This document shows, one piece after another, positions 33,619-41,969 of a DNA stretch of 64,000 bases. The first letter of the stretch is position 1, and every line of letters starts with the position of its first letter. The position numbers were made by a program, and so were the translations under genes. Below the pieces are notes generated by a model that was not told the origin of the DNA, did not search any database, and was given only the letters and a program-made list of their open reading frames with translations. The stretch comes from Rikenella sp031551865 (GTDB taxonomy: Bacteria > Bacteroidota > Bacteroidia > Bacteroidales > Rikenellaceae). The stretch spans positions 1-64,000 of the forward strand of contig JAVBMY010000001.1 in assembly GCA_031551865.1 (NCBI GenBank). Reading direction: 5' to 3'.

Positions 33619-33650
33619 CAAAAAGAAAGGGTTCGATTTCTCGAACCCTT
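33619..33650 (-). terminator. Terminator of the initiator tRNA
   Basis: AAGGGTTCGA and TCGAACCCTT form a 10-bp stem. On the minus strand it is followed by TTCTTTTT. It touches the tRNA 3' end. Confidence 0.85.
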
Positions 33651-33725
33651 GGTAGCGGGGGGAGGACTCGAACCTCCGACCTTTGGGTTATGAGCCCAAC
33701 GAGCTGCCAACTGCTCCACCCCGCG
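33650..33725 (-). tRNA. Initiator tRNA-fMet (anticodon CAT)
   Basis: The minus strand reads CGCGGGGTGGAGCAG...GGGCTCATAACCC...CCCCGCTACCA. Initiator hallmarks are the unpaired first acceptor position (C1 opposite T72) and three G-C pairs at the base of the anticodon stem (GGG/CCC). The T-arm is GGAGG TTCGAGT CCTCC, and CCA is encoded. Confidence 0.93.
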
Positions 33726-33738
33726 ATCATTGCGAGTG

Positions 33739-33770
33739 CAAATATATGCATTTTTTTGGCGGCGACCAAA
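33739..33770 (-). promoter_or_regulatory. Initiator tRNA promoter
   Basis: On the minus strand TTTG (complement of 33767-33770), a 20-bp spacer, then a perfect TATATTTG (complement of 33739-33746), 13 bp before the tRNA. Confidence 0.75.
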
Positions 33771-33968
33771 TCTCTCCTGCATTTCCTCTTTTACTACCGC
33801 CTGGATTCCGCCCTGACACGCCGAGGCACCGGCGTTCACCGGAGCCATATGCCGCCTGCATTGGACCGGGAAACGACACCGTACCACACGGACATAGCCG
33901 CAAAAAGGCCGCGGAAACCCAGCTAGGCGGGGCTCCGTGGCCGAACACGGATACGCTCCGGAAAGATT

Positions 33969-35090
33969 TTACTTCTGCCTGTCGAGCTCGTTGAGTGCAA
34001 ACACATAAGCGCCGACGCTGATCGCCTTGGTGGTGCCCATCTGGCAGGTGCCGATACCCACACGGGCCATCGAGTCGCACACGATCTGCTCGTCGCTGTG
34101 CGGCACCCGGGCCTGTTGCAGTTCGCCTTTGAGGAACCGGGTCAACTGGGCATTGTCGTTCAGGTAGAAGGCCTTCTGGGCCAGGCGCGGGAACGAGGCA
34201 CCGGTGGGTGTGGTAAAATGGCTGGCGATCTCTTCCATCATGGCGGGGGCGAAGAACTCGTACGATTTGGCCACTCCGCCGCCGATCACGGCGATGCCGT
34301 CAACGATGGTCAGGATGTTGCTCAGCGCATCGCCGAGGGCGCGGCCCAGCAGGCGGAACGATTCGAGTGCGGCAGCCTGGTTGCCTTCGCGTTCGCCTTT
34401 GGCGATTTCATAGATGACCAGCGAGTTGCGCGGCCATTCGCTTTCGGGAATCCCGGCGGCTTTGCCGTATTCGCGGATCACGGCGCGGGTGCTGACCGAC
34501 TCTTCCATGTTCATTTGCTGGCTGTAGCGCTGGCCGAGCAGCCACACTTCGGTGGACGACGAGTTATCGCCCATGAAGAGTTCGCCGCCCCGCACGATGC
34601 CGCCGCCGAACCCGGTGCCGAGTGTGACGCCGACGAGGTTGTTGTAGCGCTTGGGGCTTCCGGCGGCCGCGAGCTGGCCGTTGATCCACGGCAGGTAGCC
34701 GGCCAGGGCTTCGCCGTAGGCGTAGAGGTCGCCGTCATTGTTGATGAACACGGGGATGCCGAATTCCTTTGAGAGGTATTTGGTCAGCGCCACGCCGTAG
34801 TAGGCGGGAAGGTTACCGATGTTCCAGGTGATGCCGTTGGGATAGTCGGCCGGGCCGGGGAAGGCGAAACTGATGGCCACGGGCTCCTGGCGGGTATCGC
34901 GGATGCGGTCGCGCACGGCGCGGAAACCGTTGACCATGTTGCTCAGGCTCAGGTCGAGGTTATCGGGGGCCGTGGGCATGGTAATCAGTTCGCCGATGAT
35001 CTCTTCGCCGCCGCGCACGGCGTTGAAGCGAAAACTCTGACCGCCGGCATCGAGGGTCATCACGATACGGGGGTCGTTCTGGTAGTTCAT
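33969..35090 (-). CDS. ROK-family sugar kinase
   Basis: A 373-residue kinase of the ROK group. N-terminal ATP loop region VMTLDAGGQSFRFNAV, sugar-binding region FINNDGDLYAYGEAL (with the conserved Asn-Asn-Asp), GVTLGTGFGGGIVRGGELFMGD and a GGGVAKS segment. The ROK zinc motif CxCGxxGC is not seen, which also holds for many Bacteroidota members. The substrate (glucose, fructose or an amino sugar) is unknown. Single gene, with META lipoprotein genes upstream. Confidence 0.85.
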   Translation of the reverse strand: MNYQNDPRIVMTLDAGGQSFRFNAVRGGEEIIGELITMPTAPDNLDLSLSNMVNGFRAVRDRIRDTRQEPVAISFAFPGPADYPNGITWNIGNLPAYYGVALTKYLSKEFGIPVFINNDGDLYAYGEALAGYLPWINGQLAAAGSPKRYNNLVGVTLGTGFGGGIVRGGELFMGDNSSSTEVWLLGQRYSQQMNMEESVSTRAVIREYGKAAGIPESEWPRNSLVIYEIAKGEREGNQAAALESFRLLGRALGDALSNILTIVDGIAVIGGGVAKSYEFFAPAMMEEIASHFTTPTGASFPRLAQKAFYLNDNAQLTRFLKGELQQARVPHSDEQIVCDSMARVGIGTCQMGTTKAISVGAYVFALNELDRQK

Positions 35091-35162
35091 AAGTTCGATC
35101 TGGGGATGATTGGGTTATTTTTCGTTATGTCCGGCGCGTTGTACCCGGAGCGGGGGATAGTG

Positions 35163-35627
35163 TTACTCGGCGTCTGCCGGCTTTGCGGGGTCGCTTTCGA
35201 GCACGCCGATCGTCAGGCCGTCGGTGTCAAGCATGAGCAGGCGTGGCCCCTCGGTGCGCAAGCGGTAGGTCGCGTAAAAGGCCTTGTGGATCTGTTCGTA
35301 GAGCTGCTCGTCGTCAAAACAAGAGATGTTCGACGAACCGAGCTCCGAAATTTCGATATTGCGCGGCTGGTCGCGCATCAGGTGGTAGTTGGCGGAAAAC
35401 AGACGGCAGCCGGTGTTGCCGTATATCGTCTTGCGCTGTGCATCGAAAGAGAGGTGCACCGGAGGCCCGGCAACAGGTGCACCGTAGAGCTCGGTCAGGC
35501 GCCACCGGGATTGTTCGAGATCACCGATGGTGGGGCTGCCCAAGCGGCATGAGCAGCACGAAACCAGCAGCAGGGCTGCCGAAACGAGTACGGCGGAGGC
35601 AAGGGACAGGCGGATCTTGTGTTTCAT
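35163..35627 (-). CDS. META-domain lipoprotein
   Basis: A 154-residue lipoprotein. Signal and lipobox: LASAVLVSAALLLVSCCSC. The META/HslJ-like domain follows: SRWRLTELYGAPVAGPPVHLSFDAQRKTIYGNTGCRLFSANYHL, then ISELGSSNISCFDDEQLYEQIHKAFYATYRLRTEGPRLLMLDTDG. The start MKHKIRLSLAS is chosen for the signal peptide. Such proteins are often linked with envelope stress or heat tolerance; here the role is unknown. A second META-like lipoprotein is at 37788. Confidence 0.85.
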   Translation of the reverse strand: MKHKIRLSLASAVLVSAALLLVSCCSCRLGSPTIGDLEQSRWRLTELYGAPVAGPPVHLSFDAQRKTIYGNTGCRLFSANYHLMRDQPRNIEISELGSSNISCFDDEQLYEQIHKAFYATYRLRTEGPRLLMLDTDGLTIGVLESDPAKPADAE

Positions 35628-35801
35628 CTTATCGGTTCTTTGCAAAAGGTTTGCGGGATCATTCTTCATCTTCATCAGGGCCGTTCCGATCAGGCGGATG
35701 CCGGCCGAAAGGCGTGGGTTCGCCCGGGGTGGGTTCGGTCTTTCCCCGGGCACCCGCCGGGAGAAACAAAGGTATATATTTAGGAGGTTATGTTGGCCTG
35801 T

Positions 35802-37154
35802 TTATTCGATGATCATGCGGTGCCCGTCGAGGATCACCTCGGCCACAGGCGAAGCGAAGCCTTCGACCTCGGCGAACGAGCCGGCGTCGTCGTAAGCCAG
35901 CCCCGGGTCGATCAGCCCGCCGGCGGACGACACGTAGCCGCACCGGTCGTCGCGCATCACGACGGCGCGGCCGAACGAGAATTCGCCCATCCAGTCGTAT
36001 TCGAGCGGGACGACAACAGCCCCCTGGCGGTCGAGGCAGCCGCAACGGCCCTCTTTTTCGACGTAGGCATAGCGTGAGCCGTCCCACGACAGGTCGTCGT
36101 ATTCGAGCGGGACGACCAATCGCCCCTCACGGCCGATCAGTCCCATCAGGCCGGCGCGCTGCACGGCGGCCCGGCCTTCGCTGAAATCGCCGCACCAATC
36201 GTAGAACGGTTCGACGACGGCTTCACCGGATTCGTTTTCGTAGCCGTAGAGGCCGCCGCGCGAAAAGGCGCGCAAGCCCTCGGAAAGTTCTCCCCTGAGC
36301 AGGGCGTCGGGATCGAAAGCGCTGCTCGAAGTGCCGATGTTCATCACCCGCACGAGCGAGCTCATGTCGGCATTGTAGGCCATGCCGCGGGCACCGGGCG
36401 CCGCCCCAATTTCGCGGGCGAAGGCGGGGGGCAGCGGGCTTGAGGTGTCGTAGAGCAGGCGCGCGTAACGGTCGTCGGGCGGTAGTTGCCCGGGCAACGA
36501 GGGAAAAAGCAACGGAGCACCCTCGGCGTGCCCCAGGTGGATGTTGAGCAGCAGGGCCGCGCCGTCGACGGTCGAGAGTTCTCGGATCCGGGCGCTGGCC
36601 TGGCGCAGGGCGTCGGGCGAGCCGTCGGTAGCTTCGCCGTCGGTGATGTTGATCACCGTGGGGGGATAGCAGGGGCGTCCGGCGTGCGCTCCGACCCATT
36701 CGGAAAGCAGGCGGCAGGCTTCATCCATCGCGGCAATCATCGGGGTATTCCAGTCGGTGCGGGGGGTAACCCACACGTCCTGCTCGACGGCCGTGAGCAG
36801 AGTGCGTCCGTCGGACAGGGTTCTGACCCGTTGCACGGTGCGCGTCCGGAGCACGCTGCCGGCCAGCTGTTCGGTGGTCATAAAATGGTTTCCCGGCAGT
36901 GTGGGCAGTAATGAATAGACCCGCGACCCGGAATAGCCGAGCACTGCTATATCGTAATAATTACGGTATCCGCCTTCGTATTTCGAACGGGCTACGAGCT
37001 CGGCAAGCAATTGGTTGATGGCCTCGGCAACCGCCTCGGACTTCGGCACCTGGAGCCCGTGCCACAAAGTGGAATCATTCATCGAACCGGACTGGTCGAC
37101 CAAAAGCACGATAGCCGTGGGGCAGTTCTGAGTGATGCGGGCGATGTAGCTCAT
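35802..37154 (-). CDS. vWA domain protein with C-terminal WG repeats
   Basis: A 450-residue cytoplasmic protein with no signal peptide. Residues ~10-240 form a von Willebrand A domain: VLLVDQSGSMND has the MIDAS DxSxS (Asp20, Ser22, Ser24), WNTPMIAAMDEA supplies the MIDAS Thr and INITDGEATDGSPDAL the Asp. Residues ~295-430 are WG-type repeats: GLYGYENESGEAVVEPFYDWCGDFSEGRAAV, GLMGLIGREGRLVVPLEYDD, GRCGCLDRQGAVVVPLEYDWMGEFSFGRAVV. The family reads as a metal-dependent adhesion or scaffold module joined to a beta-repeat ligand-binding module. Similar vWA proteins often occur with kinase or phosphatase partners, but none is adjacent here. Confidence 0.85.
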   Translation of the reverse strand: MSYIARITQNCPTAIVLLVDQSGSMNDSTLWHGLQVPKSEAVAEAINQLLAELVARSKYEGGYRNYYDIAVLGYSGSRVYSLLPTLPGNHFMTTEQLAGSVLRTRTVQRVRTLSDGRTLLTAVEQDVWVTPRTDWNTPMIAAMDEACRLLSEWVGAHAGRPCYPPTVINITDGEATDGSPDALRQASARIRELSTVDGAALLLNIHLGHAEGAPLLFPSLPGQLPPDDRYARLLYDTSSPLPPAFAREIGAAPGARGMAYNADMSSLVRVMNIGTSSSAFDPDALLRGELSEGLRAFSRGGLYGYENESGEAVVEPFYDWCGDFSEGRAAVQRAGLMGLIGREGRLVVPLEYDDLSWDGSRYAYVEKEGRCGCLDRQGAVVVPLEYDWMGEFSFGRAVVMRDDRCGYVSSAGGLIDPGLAYDDAGSFAEVEGFASPVAEVILDGHRMIIE

Positions 37155-37260
37155 AAAACTAAGGTAATGTCCGGGCGAAACCGAGGGACACGGGAGGCGT
37201 TTTTCTTTTCATTTTCGGAAAAACGCGGCGGCTTCGCCCGGGATGACAAGAGGGGCTCTG

Positions 37261-37635
37261 CTATTTCGCCGCGATGGTTTCGATCTCGACCAGCACACCC
37301 ATCGGCAGGGCGGCCACCTGGTAGCACACACGGGCCGGGGCGTCGGAGGCGTAGAAAGCGCCATAGACGCCGTTCATGGCGCCGAAGTCGGCGATGTCGG
37401 AAAGGAGCACGGTGGATTTCACCACGTCGGTGCGGGCGTAACCGGCTTCGGCCAGGATGGCTTCGATGTTGTGAAGGCATTGCCGGGTCTGGGCCTCGAT
37501 ACCTTCGGGGGCTTTACCGGTAGCAGGATCGAGCGGGAGCTGGCCCGAGATGTAAAGGGTGCCGTTGGCTTCGATCGCCTGGCTGTATGGCCCGACGGCG
37601 GCCGGGGCTTCCGTGGTGCGGATTATTTTTTTCAT
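37261..37635 (-). CDS. ridA: RidA-family enamine/imine deaminase
   Basis: A 124-residue trimeric protein that hydrolyses reactive enamines or imines made by PLP enzymes. Blocks: APAAVGPYSQAIEANGTLYISGQLPLDPATG, TRQCLHNIEAILAEAGYARTDVVKSTVLLSDIADF, and APARVCYQVAALPMGVLVEIE with the conserved Arg before the final strand. Confidence 0.95.
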   Translation of the reverse strand: MKKIIRTTEAPAAVGPYSQAIEANGTLYISGQLPLDPATGKAPEGIEAQTRQCLHNIEAILAEAGYARTDVVKSTVLLSDIADFGAMNGVYGAFYASDAPARVCYQVAALPMGVLVEIETIAAK

Positions 37636-37787
37636 TTCGAAGGGTGTTACTGTCTAGATTTGGTATGAATTTTGATGGGGCTTAGCCCTTATTATCAATA
37701 TTTTATCGCCATGAATCCGGCCATCGCGCAGACGATGCCGAACATGAAAAACGAAGAACAAGATTCAACTTACAAATCTAACATTTT

Positions 37788-38267
37788 ATGAGCAAGGTTA
37801 CAATTCTTTCCTTACTGGCCCTGATCGGTTTCGCCGCAATAGCCTGCACCGCCATCTCCGGATGCGCCCGGCCGACCCGCAACGGCCTGGCCTTGAATGG
37901 CGACATCTGGATGGTCGATTCATTGTTCTACGACGGCCCGGGAAACCTGCGGTCAGCGAAAGGAGTAACCAAACCTTCAGTAGAATTCATGGAAGACGGG
38001 CAATTGAGCGGCACCTCGTTCTGCGGCATACTATCGGGCAGATACAAGACCGAAGGAAGAAACCTGATACGGATCGACCTCGAAAAGAAAGCCGAAACGC
38101 CCTGCGAAGAACAGGCCATGGAAACAAAGCTGCAAGAGCAGTTCGCCCTGATCCGCGAATACAGGATCACACCGGAAAATCAACTGATATTGTCGGACTC
38201 GACCGGGAGCAAGATCATGAGCCTCGTACCGGCCAGCAGGATTCAGAAGCCTTCGCCGTCCCGCTGA
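37788..38267 (+). CDS. META-like lipoprotein
   Basis: A 159-residue secreted protein. Hydrophobic start LSLLALIGFAAIACTAISGC offers a lipobox (AISGC). The rest has the META/DUF4377-type pattern: DIWMVDSLFYDG, VEFMEDGQLSGTSFCGILSGRYKTEGRNLIRIDL, LQEQFALIREYRITPENQLILSDSTGSKIMSLVP. The 3' end overlaps the opposite-strand AraC-type gene by 25 bp. Confidence 0.7.
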   Translation: MSKVTILSLLALIGFAAIACTAISGCARPTRNGLALNGDIWMVDSLFYDGPGNLRSAKGVTKPSVEFMEDGQLSGTSFCGILSGRYKTEGRNLIRIDLEKKAETPCEEQAMETKLQEQFALIREYRITPENQLILSDSTGSKIMSLVPASRIQKPSPSR

Positions 38268-38818
38268 TCGCGCAGTAACACAGACAACTCGCCGAGACGC
38301 ATCCGCTCCTTTACGCGGTCGGCCCGCGACGCTTCGGCGGCCTGGCTGAGGGTTTCGAAAAAATGAGAGACCGGCCCGTTCGCCCGGGTCGTGCACACCC
38401 CCGAAAGATAGCGGTTCCCGAAATGCCCGGCCAGGTGGTCGCACCGACCGGCACATAAGGAAACCGACCGGGCGGCAGCCGCTTTGCGGGAATTCCGGGG
38501 CTGGCCGCTACGATTGTAATCGGCCGTGGGGAACATGGCGAACACATCGGCGGCGGAATAATCCAGGGATGTTTCGGCAAAAGGCGTCCCGTCGGGGGCA
38601 GGAAACGCCTGCACCGCATGGCGCACCCCCGAAGGAATGTGGAACAACTCGCCTTCACGGACAACGGCCTGGGCACCATCGGCCGTAACAATAACCTTGA
38701 GCCCGTGATGGACATACCCGAGAGCATTTAAAGCATTAGCCTCTACCCGGGGAATATCCTTGCGGCAGGAGAGCGGAACGATCCGGCTTGTGACAGGCCG
38801 GGAGACAGCCTTTTTCAT
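38243..38818 (-). pseudogene. AraC-type sensor domain lacking the DNA-binding domain (probable remnant)
   Basis: A 191-residue frame. The first half looks like the cupin sensor of AraC-family regulators (GLKVIVTADGAQAVVREGELFHIPSGVRHAVQAF). The second half has HLAGHFGNRYLSGV, VSHFFETLSQAAEASRADRVKERMRLGELSVLL, a helical linker normally followed by two HTH motifs. The protein stops there (RDQRDGEGF) and the opposite-strand META-like gene overlaps its end, so the DNA-binding half is missing. It may be a remnant or a ligand-binding modulator; the AraC assignment itself is moderate. Confidence 0.5.
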
Positions 38819-38998
38819 CGATGCAATTGATTATTGTACAACCTGCCGACACCTCTTCCTTCCGGCGTTCGCCGGGAGAAATCTTCACTTTCCAATCAGA
38901 AATATCCCGAACCAGCACCGGGAAAAGCCAAGAGCCGGAACGGCAAAACCGAAGCCGGGCAACCCACGCCAGGGAACAGAACAGGCCCTGATCCGGGA

Positions 38999-39649
38999 TC
39001 AGGCAAACGGCTCGGGCACGATCTTCCCGCGCACGGCATAAATCTCCGAAATGTCGGCGACTTTGACGTCCACAGAAAGATAGTCGGGCGAAGCGGGCTT
39101 CAGCGTCACCGTTCCCGGCTCGGGCCCCCGGCGGATGGTGCGAAGCAACTCGACGAGCCCCTCGTCATTGCGCACCACGCACAAGTGAGGCTCACCGTAC
39201 AGCAGGCCATTGCCCGGATCGACCCGGCGGCAGGCCACGATATCTCCGGGATTATAGCGCGGCGACATTCCGCAATCCTCGACCCGCCGGAACATCGTAC
39301 AATCGCCGAACACAGGGACCGAAATCAGGCATTCGGGCGCCCCGCCCGAGAGCCACTCGGACGAAGGGTGGTACGGGATACCGGGAGTCGCCTCTGCCTG
39401 AAGAGCGGAGGCGGCATGGGGAACGAACATCGCGCCCAGACCGTGGTCGAGCCAGCGCGGATTCACATGGAGCTTATCTACTATGGCCGTCCTGTTACGC
39501 TCGGTCAGCGAAACGCGCCCGGTCTCTATCATGGAATAGGAGTTTTGCCCGATCGACATCAATTCAGCCATCTGGCTCTGGGTGAGGGACAGGAATTTAC
39601 GCAAGGTGCGCAGCCGGTCGGCAACAGGCGGCAAGTTAGGATTCGACAT
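38999..39649 (-). CDS. S24 (CI-like) phage-type repressor 2
   Basis: A 216-residue repressor. HTH domain at residues ~10-65: LRTLRKFLSLTQSQMAELMSIGQNSYSMIETGRVSLTERNRTAIVDKL. The S24-type C-terminal domain has CGMSPRYNPGDIVACRRVDPGNGLLYGEPHLCVVRNDEGLVELLRTI. In the usual autolysis motif (GDSMxPxxxxGD) the Ser is replaced: here the text reads EDCGMSPRYNPGD, with Gly at that place. Self-cleavage may therefore be lost, and derepression would need another route. The start MSNPNLPP is supported by the position of the operator. It is divergent from the packaging cluster. Confidence 0.88.
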   Translation of the reverse strand: MSNPNLPPVADRLRTLRKFLSLTQSQMAELMSIGQNSYSMIETGRVSLTERNRTAIVDKLHVNPRWLDHGLGAMFVPHAASALQAEATPGIPYHPSSEWLSGGAPECLISVPVFGDCTMFRRVEDCGMSPRYNPGDIVACRRVDPGNGLLYGEPHLCVVRNDEGLVELLRTIRRGPEPGTVTLKPASPDYLSVDVKVADISEIYAVRGKIVPEPFA

Positions 39650-39689
39650 AAGCAAAACAGGCAAGAAATATATACAGTTACTACTTGCA

Positions 39690-39715
39690 AATATCAATAA
39701 TTGATATTATCTTTG
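39690..39715 (+). promoter_or_regulatory. Operator and rightward promoter of the capsid cluster
   Basis: A 19-bp perfect palindrome AATATCAATAATTGATATT (39690-39708) touches a perfect -7 box TATCTTTG (39708-39715). A TTG lies near the -33 position. The likely ligand is repressor 2; the promoter reads into the packaging and capsid genes. Confidence 0.75.
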
Positions 39716-39799
39716 TATCTGTTTAATACTTTATACTTTATGCGAAGTTAAGAAATTTTATTTATCGAACAATACAATACTAAATAGTTTAATCACAAA

Positions 39800-40180
39800 A
39801 TGCTATTGGATTACGCTCCCGAAAAATCAGGGACACCCACTTCCGAAACTTGCGACACCCCCGCCGGAATCGGCGAAAGGCTTTCCGCCTTCGAACGCCG
39901 GTGGCGCTGCCGCAATCCGTCTTCCGACGACCCCACCCAATTACTCCTCGACGAATTGCAGGAGATCAAGTCGCTCTACCGATCTGCGGCCGTCAAGTTG
40001 TTCGAAGCCGGAAAGCCCGACATACGACCCGTCCAGGGACTCGAAAGATGCATCCGGCTCAGCGTGCTGATCCTCGACAAAACCAAGGGGACACCCCGGG
40101 AAATCCGCGACGAAGAGCTGGTCGATTTTTCAAAACTATCGCCCCGCACCCTCGAAGAGATCAGCGAAGCCTGCTCTTGA
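39800..40180 (+). CDS. Unknown phage protein before TerL (possible small terminase)
   Basis: A 126-residue acidic protein, first gene of the rightward unit. It has a helical character (LLLDELQEIKSLYRSAAVKLFEAGKPD, LERCIRLSVLILDKTKG, PRTLEEISEAC). Small terminase subunits usually lie just before the large one, and size and position fit, but I see no clear HTH, so the role is an inference from place. It ends 75 bp before the presumed TerL start. Confidence 0.65.
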   Translation: MLLDYAPEKSGTPTSETCDTPAGIGERLSAFERRWRCRNPSSDDPTQLLLDELQEIKSLYRSAAVKLFEAGKPDIRPVQGLERCIRLSVLILDKTKGTPREIRDEELVDFSKLSPRTLEEISEACS

Positions 40181-40255
40181 GAAAAATACAATATAATATA
40201 TTATCAACTATCATTCACCGGCACGACCCGGGGCAACCTATTAACCTCTCTCTCC

Positions 40256-41779
40256 ATTATCAATCCCGACCTGTTACCCAAACTGACCAAAAGGCGCGCG
40301 AACATCGAACTCGGAAGGCAATCGATTGTTTTCTTCACCAAAGCCGTATCGCCGCGTTTCCGCCTGACTCCGTTCCACCGCACATATTACGAACTGCTCG
40401 AACGGTTCGCCGAAGGGCGGATCAAGCGGCTCATCGTGAGCGTTCCGCCCCAGCACGGCAAGAGTTTCGGGGCGTCGCAGATGCTCCCGGCCTATATGCT
40501 GGGACGCAACCCCGACCTGCGGATCGTGATCGCTTCGTACAGCTTCTCGCTGGCCCGCCGGTTTGGGCTGGCGGTGCAACGCACGATAGCCTCGGACACT
40601 TACTCGGCCATATTCCCCGAGACGAAACTCAAAGGCACGATCGGCAATCCCGCGCCCGGGCAGCGTAGCACCCTGCGCACAGCGGCCGAGTTCGACTGCG
40701 TGGGACGCAGCGGCGGCGTGATGGTGGTCGGGCGCGAGGGCTCGCTCACCGGATCGAGGGTCGACGTGATGATCCTCGACGACCTCTACAAGGATGCGCT
40801 CGAAGCCAACTCGCCCCTCATCCGCGAGAATGCCTGGCAATGGTACAACGCCGTGGTGCGCACGCGCCTGCACAACGACTCCCAGGAGGTGATCGTCTGC
40901 ACCCGCTGGCACGAGGAGGACATTATCGGGCGGCTCACAGCAAGCGCCGCCGACGGCGAGGTGTTCGCCCCCTCGTCAATCGAAGCACTCGATACTTTCC
41001 TCGCAACGCCGGGCAACACGACAAAGTGGGTGGCGGTGAATTTCGAGGCACTCAAACGGTCGCCCTCCTCGCCGCTCGACCCGCGCTCCGCGGGCGAAGC
41101 CCTATGGCCCGAACGGCACAGCGCCGAGCGGCTGGCCGCCAGCCGGGCTATCGACCCGGTGACCTTCGAGGCGCTCTACCAGGGCAACCCATCGCCCGCC
41201 GAAGGGCTGCTGTACGGCCCGTTCGGCACCTATGACGAGTTGCCGGACGAAATTACCGCCCGCAGTAACTACACCGACACAGCCGACACGGGCGACGACC
41301 GGCTCTGCTCGATCTGTTACGCCACGGATGCCGAAGGAGTCATCTACCTGACCGACGTGCTGTACACACCCGAGCCGATGGAGGTGACCGAACGGGCAGT
41401 GGCCGAGATGCTGGTGCGCAACGGCACCCGGCAGGCGGTCATCGAGAGCAACAACGGCGGACGCGGTTTCGCCCGCGCCGTGACACGACTGCTGTCTGTA
41501 TTGCCGCCCACGGAACGGTGCGCCGTACGGACGTTCCACCAGTCGGCCAACAAGCAGTCGCGCATCCTGACCAACGCACCGACCGTGTGCGCTTCGGTGC
41601 TGATGCCGCGGGGATGGCGGGCGTTGTGGCCCGATTTCGCAGCCGACATCACGGCCTACCGCCGCACACTGCGCGCCAATCGCTACCACGACGCCCCGGA
41701 CGCCCTGACGGGCATCATCGAAACCGAAAGCGAAGGACGCGCCAAACCGGCCGTCCGGCGGATCAGTTTCTCGAAATAA
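40256..41779 (+). CDS. Phage terminase large subunit
   Basis: The DNA packaging motor, about 507 residues and complete in content. Walker A VSVPPQHGKS, Walker B VMILDDLY, the coupling/arginine area TRWHEEDIIGRL and the nuclease domain with CYATDAEGVIYLTDVLYT, AVIESNNGG and the closing YHDAPDALTGIIE. Upstream of the Walker A the frame continues with a normal TerL start region (IINPDLLPKLTKRR...FRLTPFHRTYYELLERFAEGRIKRL). No ATG, GTG or TTG lies ahead of this region; the first such codon (GTG at 40436) would remove the part before Walker A. I place the start at the ATT of 40256, where relatives have their ATG. This start is uncertain. Confidence 0.85.
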   Translation: MINPDLLPKLTKRRANIELGRQSIVFFTKAVSPRFRLTPFHRTYYELLERFAEGRIKRLIVSVPPQHGKSFGASQMLPAYMLGRNPDLRIVIASYSFSLARRFGLAVQRTIASDTYSAIFPETKLKGTIGNPAPGQRSTLRTAAEFDCVGRSGGVMVVGREGSLTGSRVDVMILDDLYKDALEANSPLIRENAWQWYNAVVRTRLHNDSQEVIVCTRWHEEDIIGRLTASAADGEVFAPSSIEALDTFLATPGNTTKWVAVNFEALKRSPSSPLDPRSAGEALWPERHSAERLAASRAIDPVTFEALYQGNPSPAEGLLYGPFGTYDELPDEITARSNYTDTADTGDDRLCSICYATDAEGVIYLTDVLYTPEPMEVTERAVAEMLVRNGTRQAVIESNNGGRGFARAVTRLLSVLPPTERCAVRTFHQSANKQSRILTNAPTVCASVLMPRGWRALWPDFAADITAYRRTLRANRYHDAPDALTGIIETESEGRAKPAVRRISFSK

Positions 41780-41804
41780 GCGAGGTGTCAGAGATGCTTT
41801 CCCA

Positions 41805-41884
41805 TGTCATTCCGAGCGAAGCCGAGGGAACTTTTCAATGACTTAATAATTTGCAAAGTTCCCTCGGCTTCGCTCGGAACGACA
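41805..41884. repeat. Dispersed inverted repeat family B, copy 3
   Basis: Arms TGTCATTCCGAGCGAAGCCG...GGGAAC (41805-41831) and the near-perfect complement (41858-41884) form a 27-bp stem. It lies between terminase and protease genes. Confidence 0.85.
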
Positions 41885-41969
41885 TCAGAGAAATGCACCG
41901 CCCGGAATGGCAGAAAATATATCTGTACAAACCTATATCCCTTTATTCAATAATCTATCTTCAACACTT

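Noticed and set aside
33281..33800. Attachment site or integrated element at the initiator tRNA
   Set aside because: No duplicated tRNA end, no integrase and no other mobility gene in the area.
39850..40668. Long frame overlapping the unknown phage gene and TerL
   Set aside because: Arg/Ala/His-rich shadow composition; the TerL frame in the same DNA has clear Walker and nuclease motifs.
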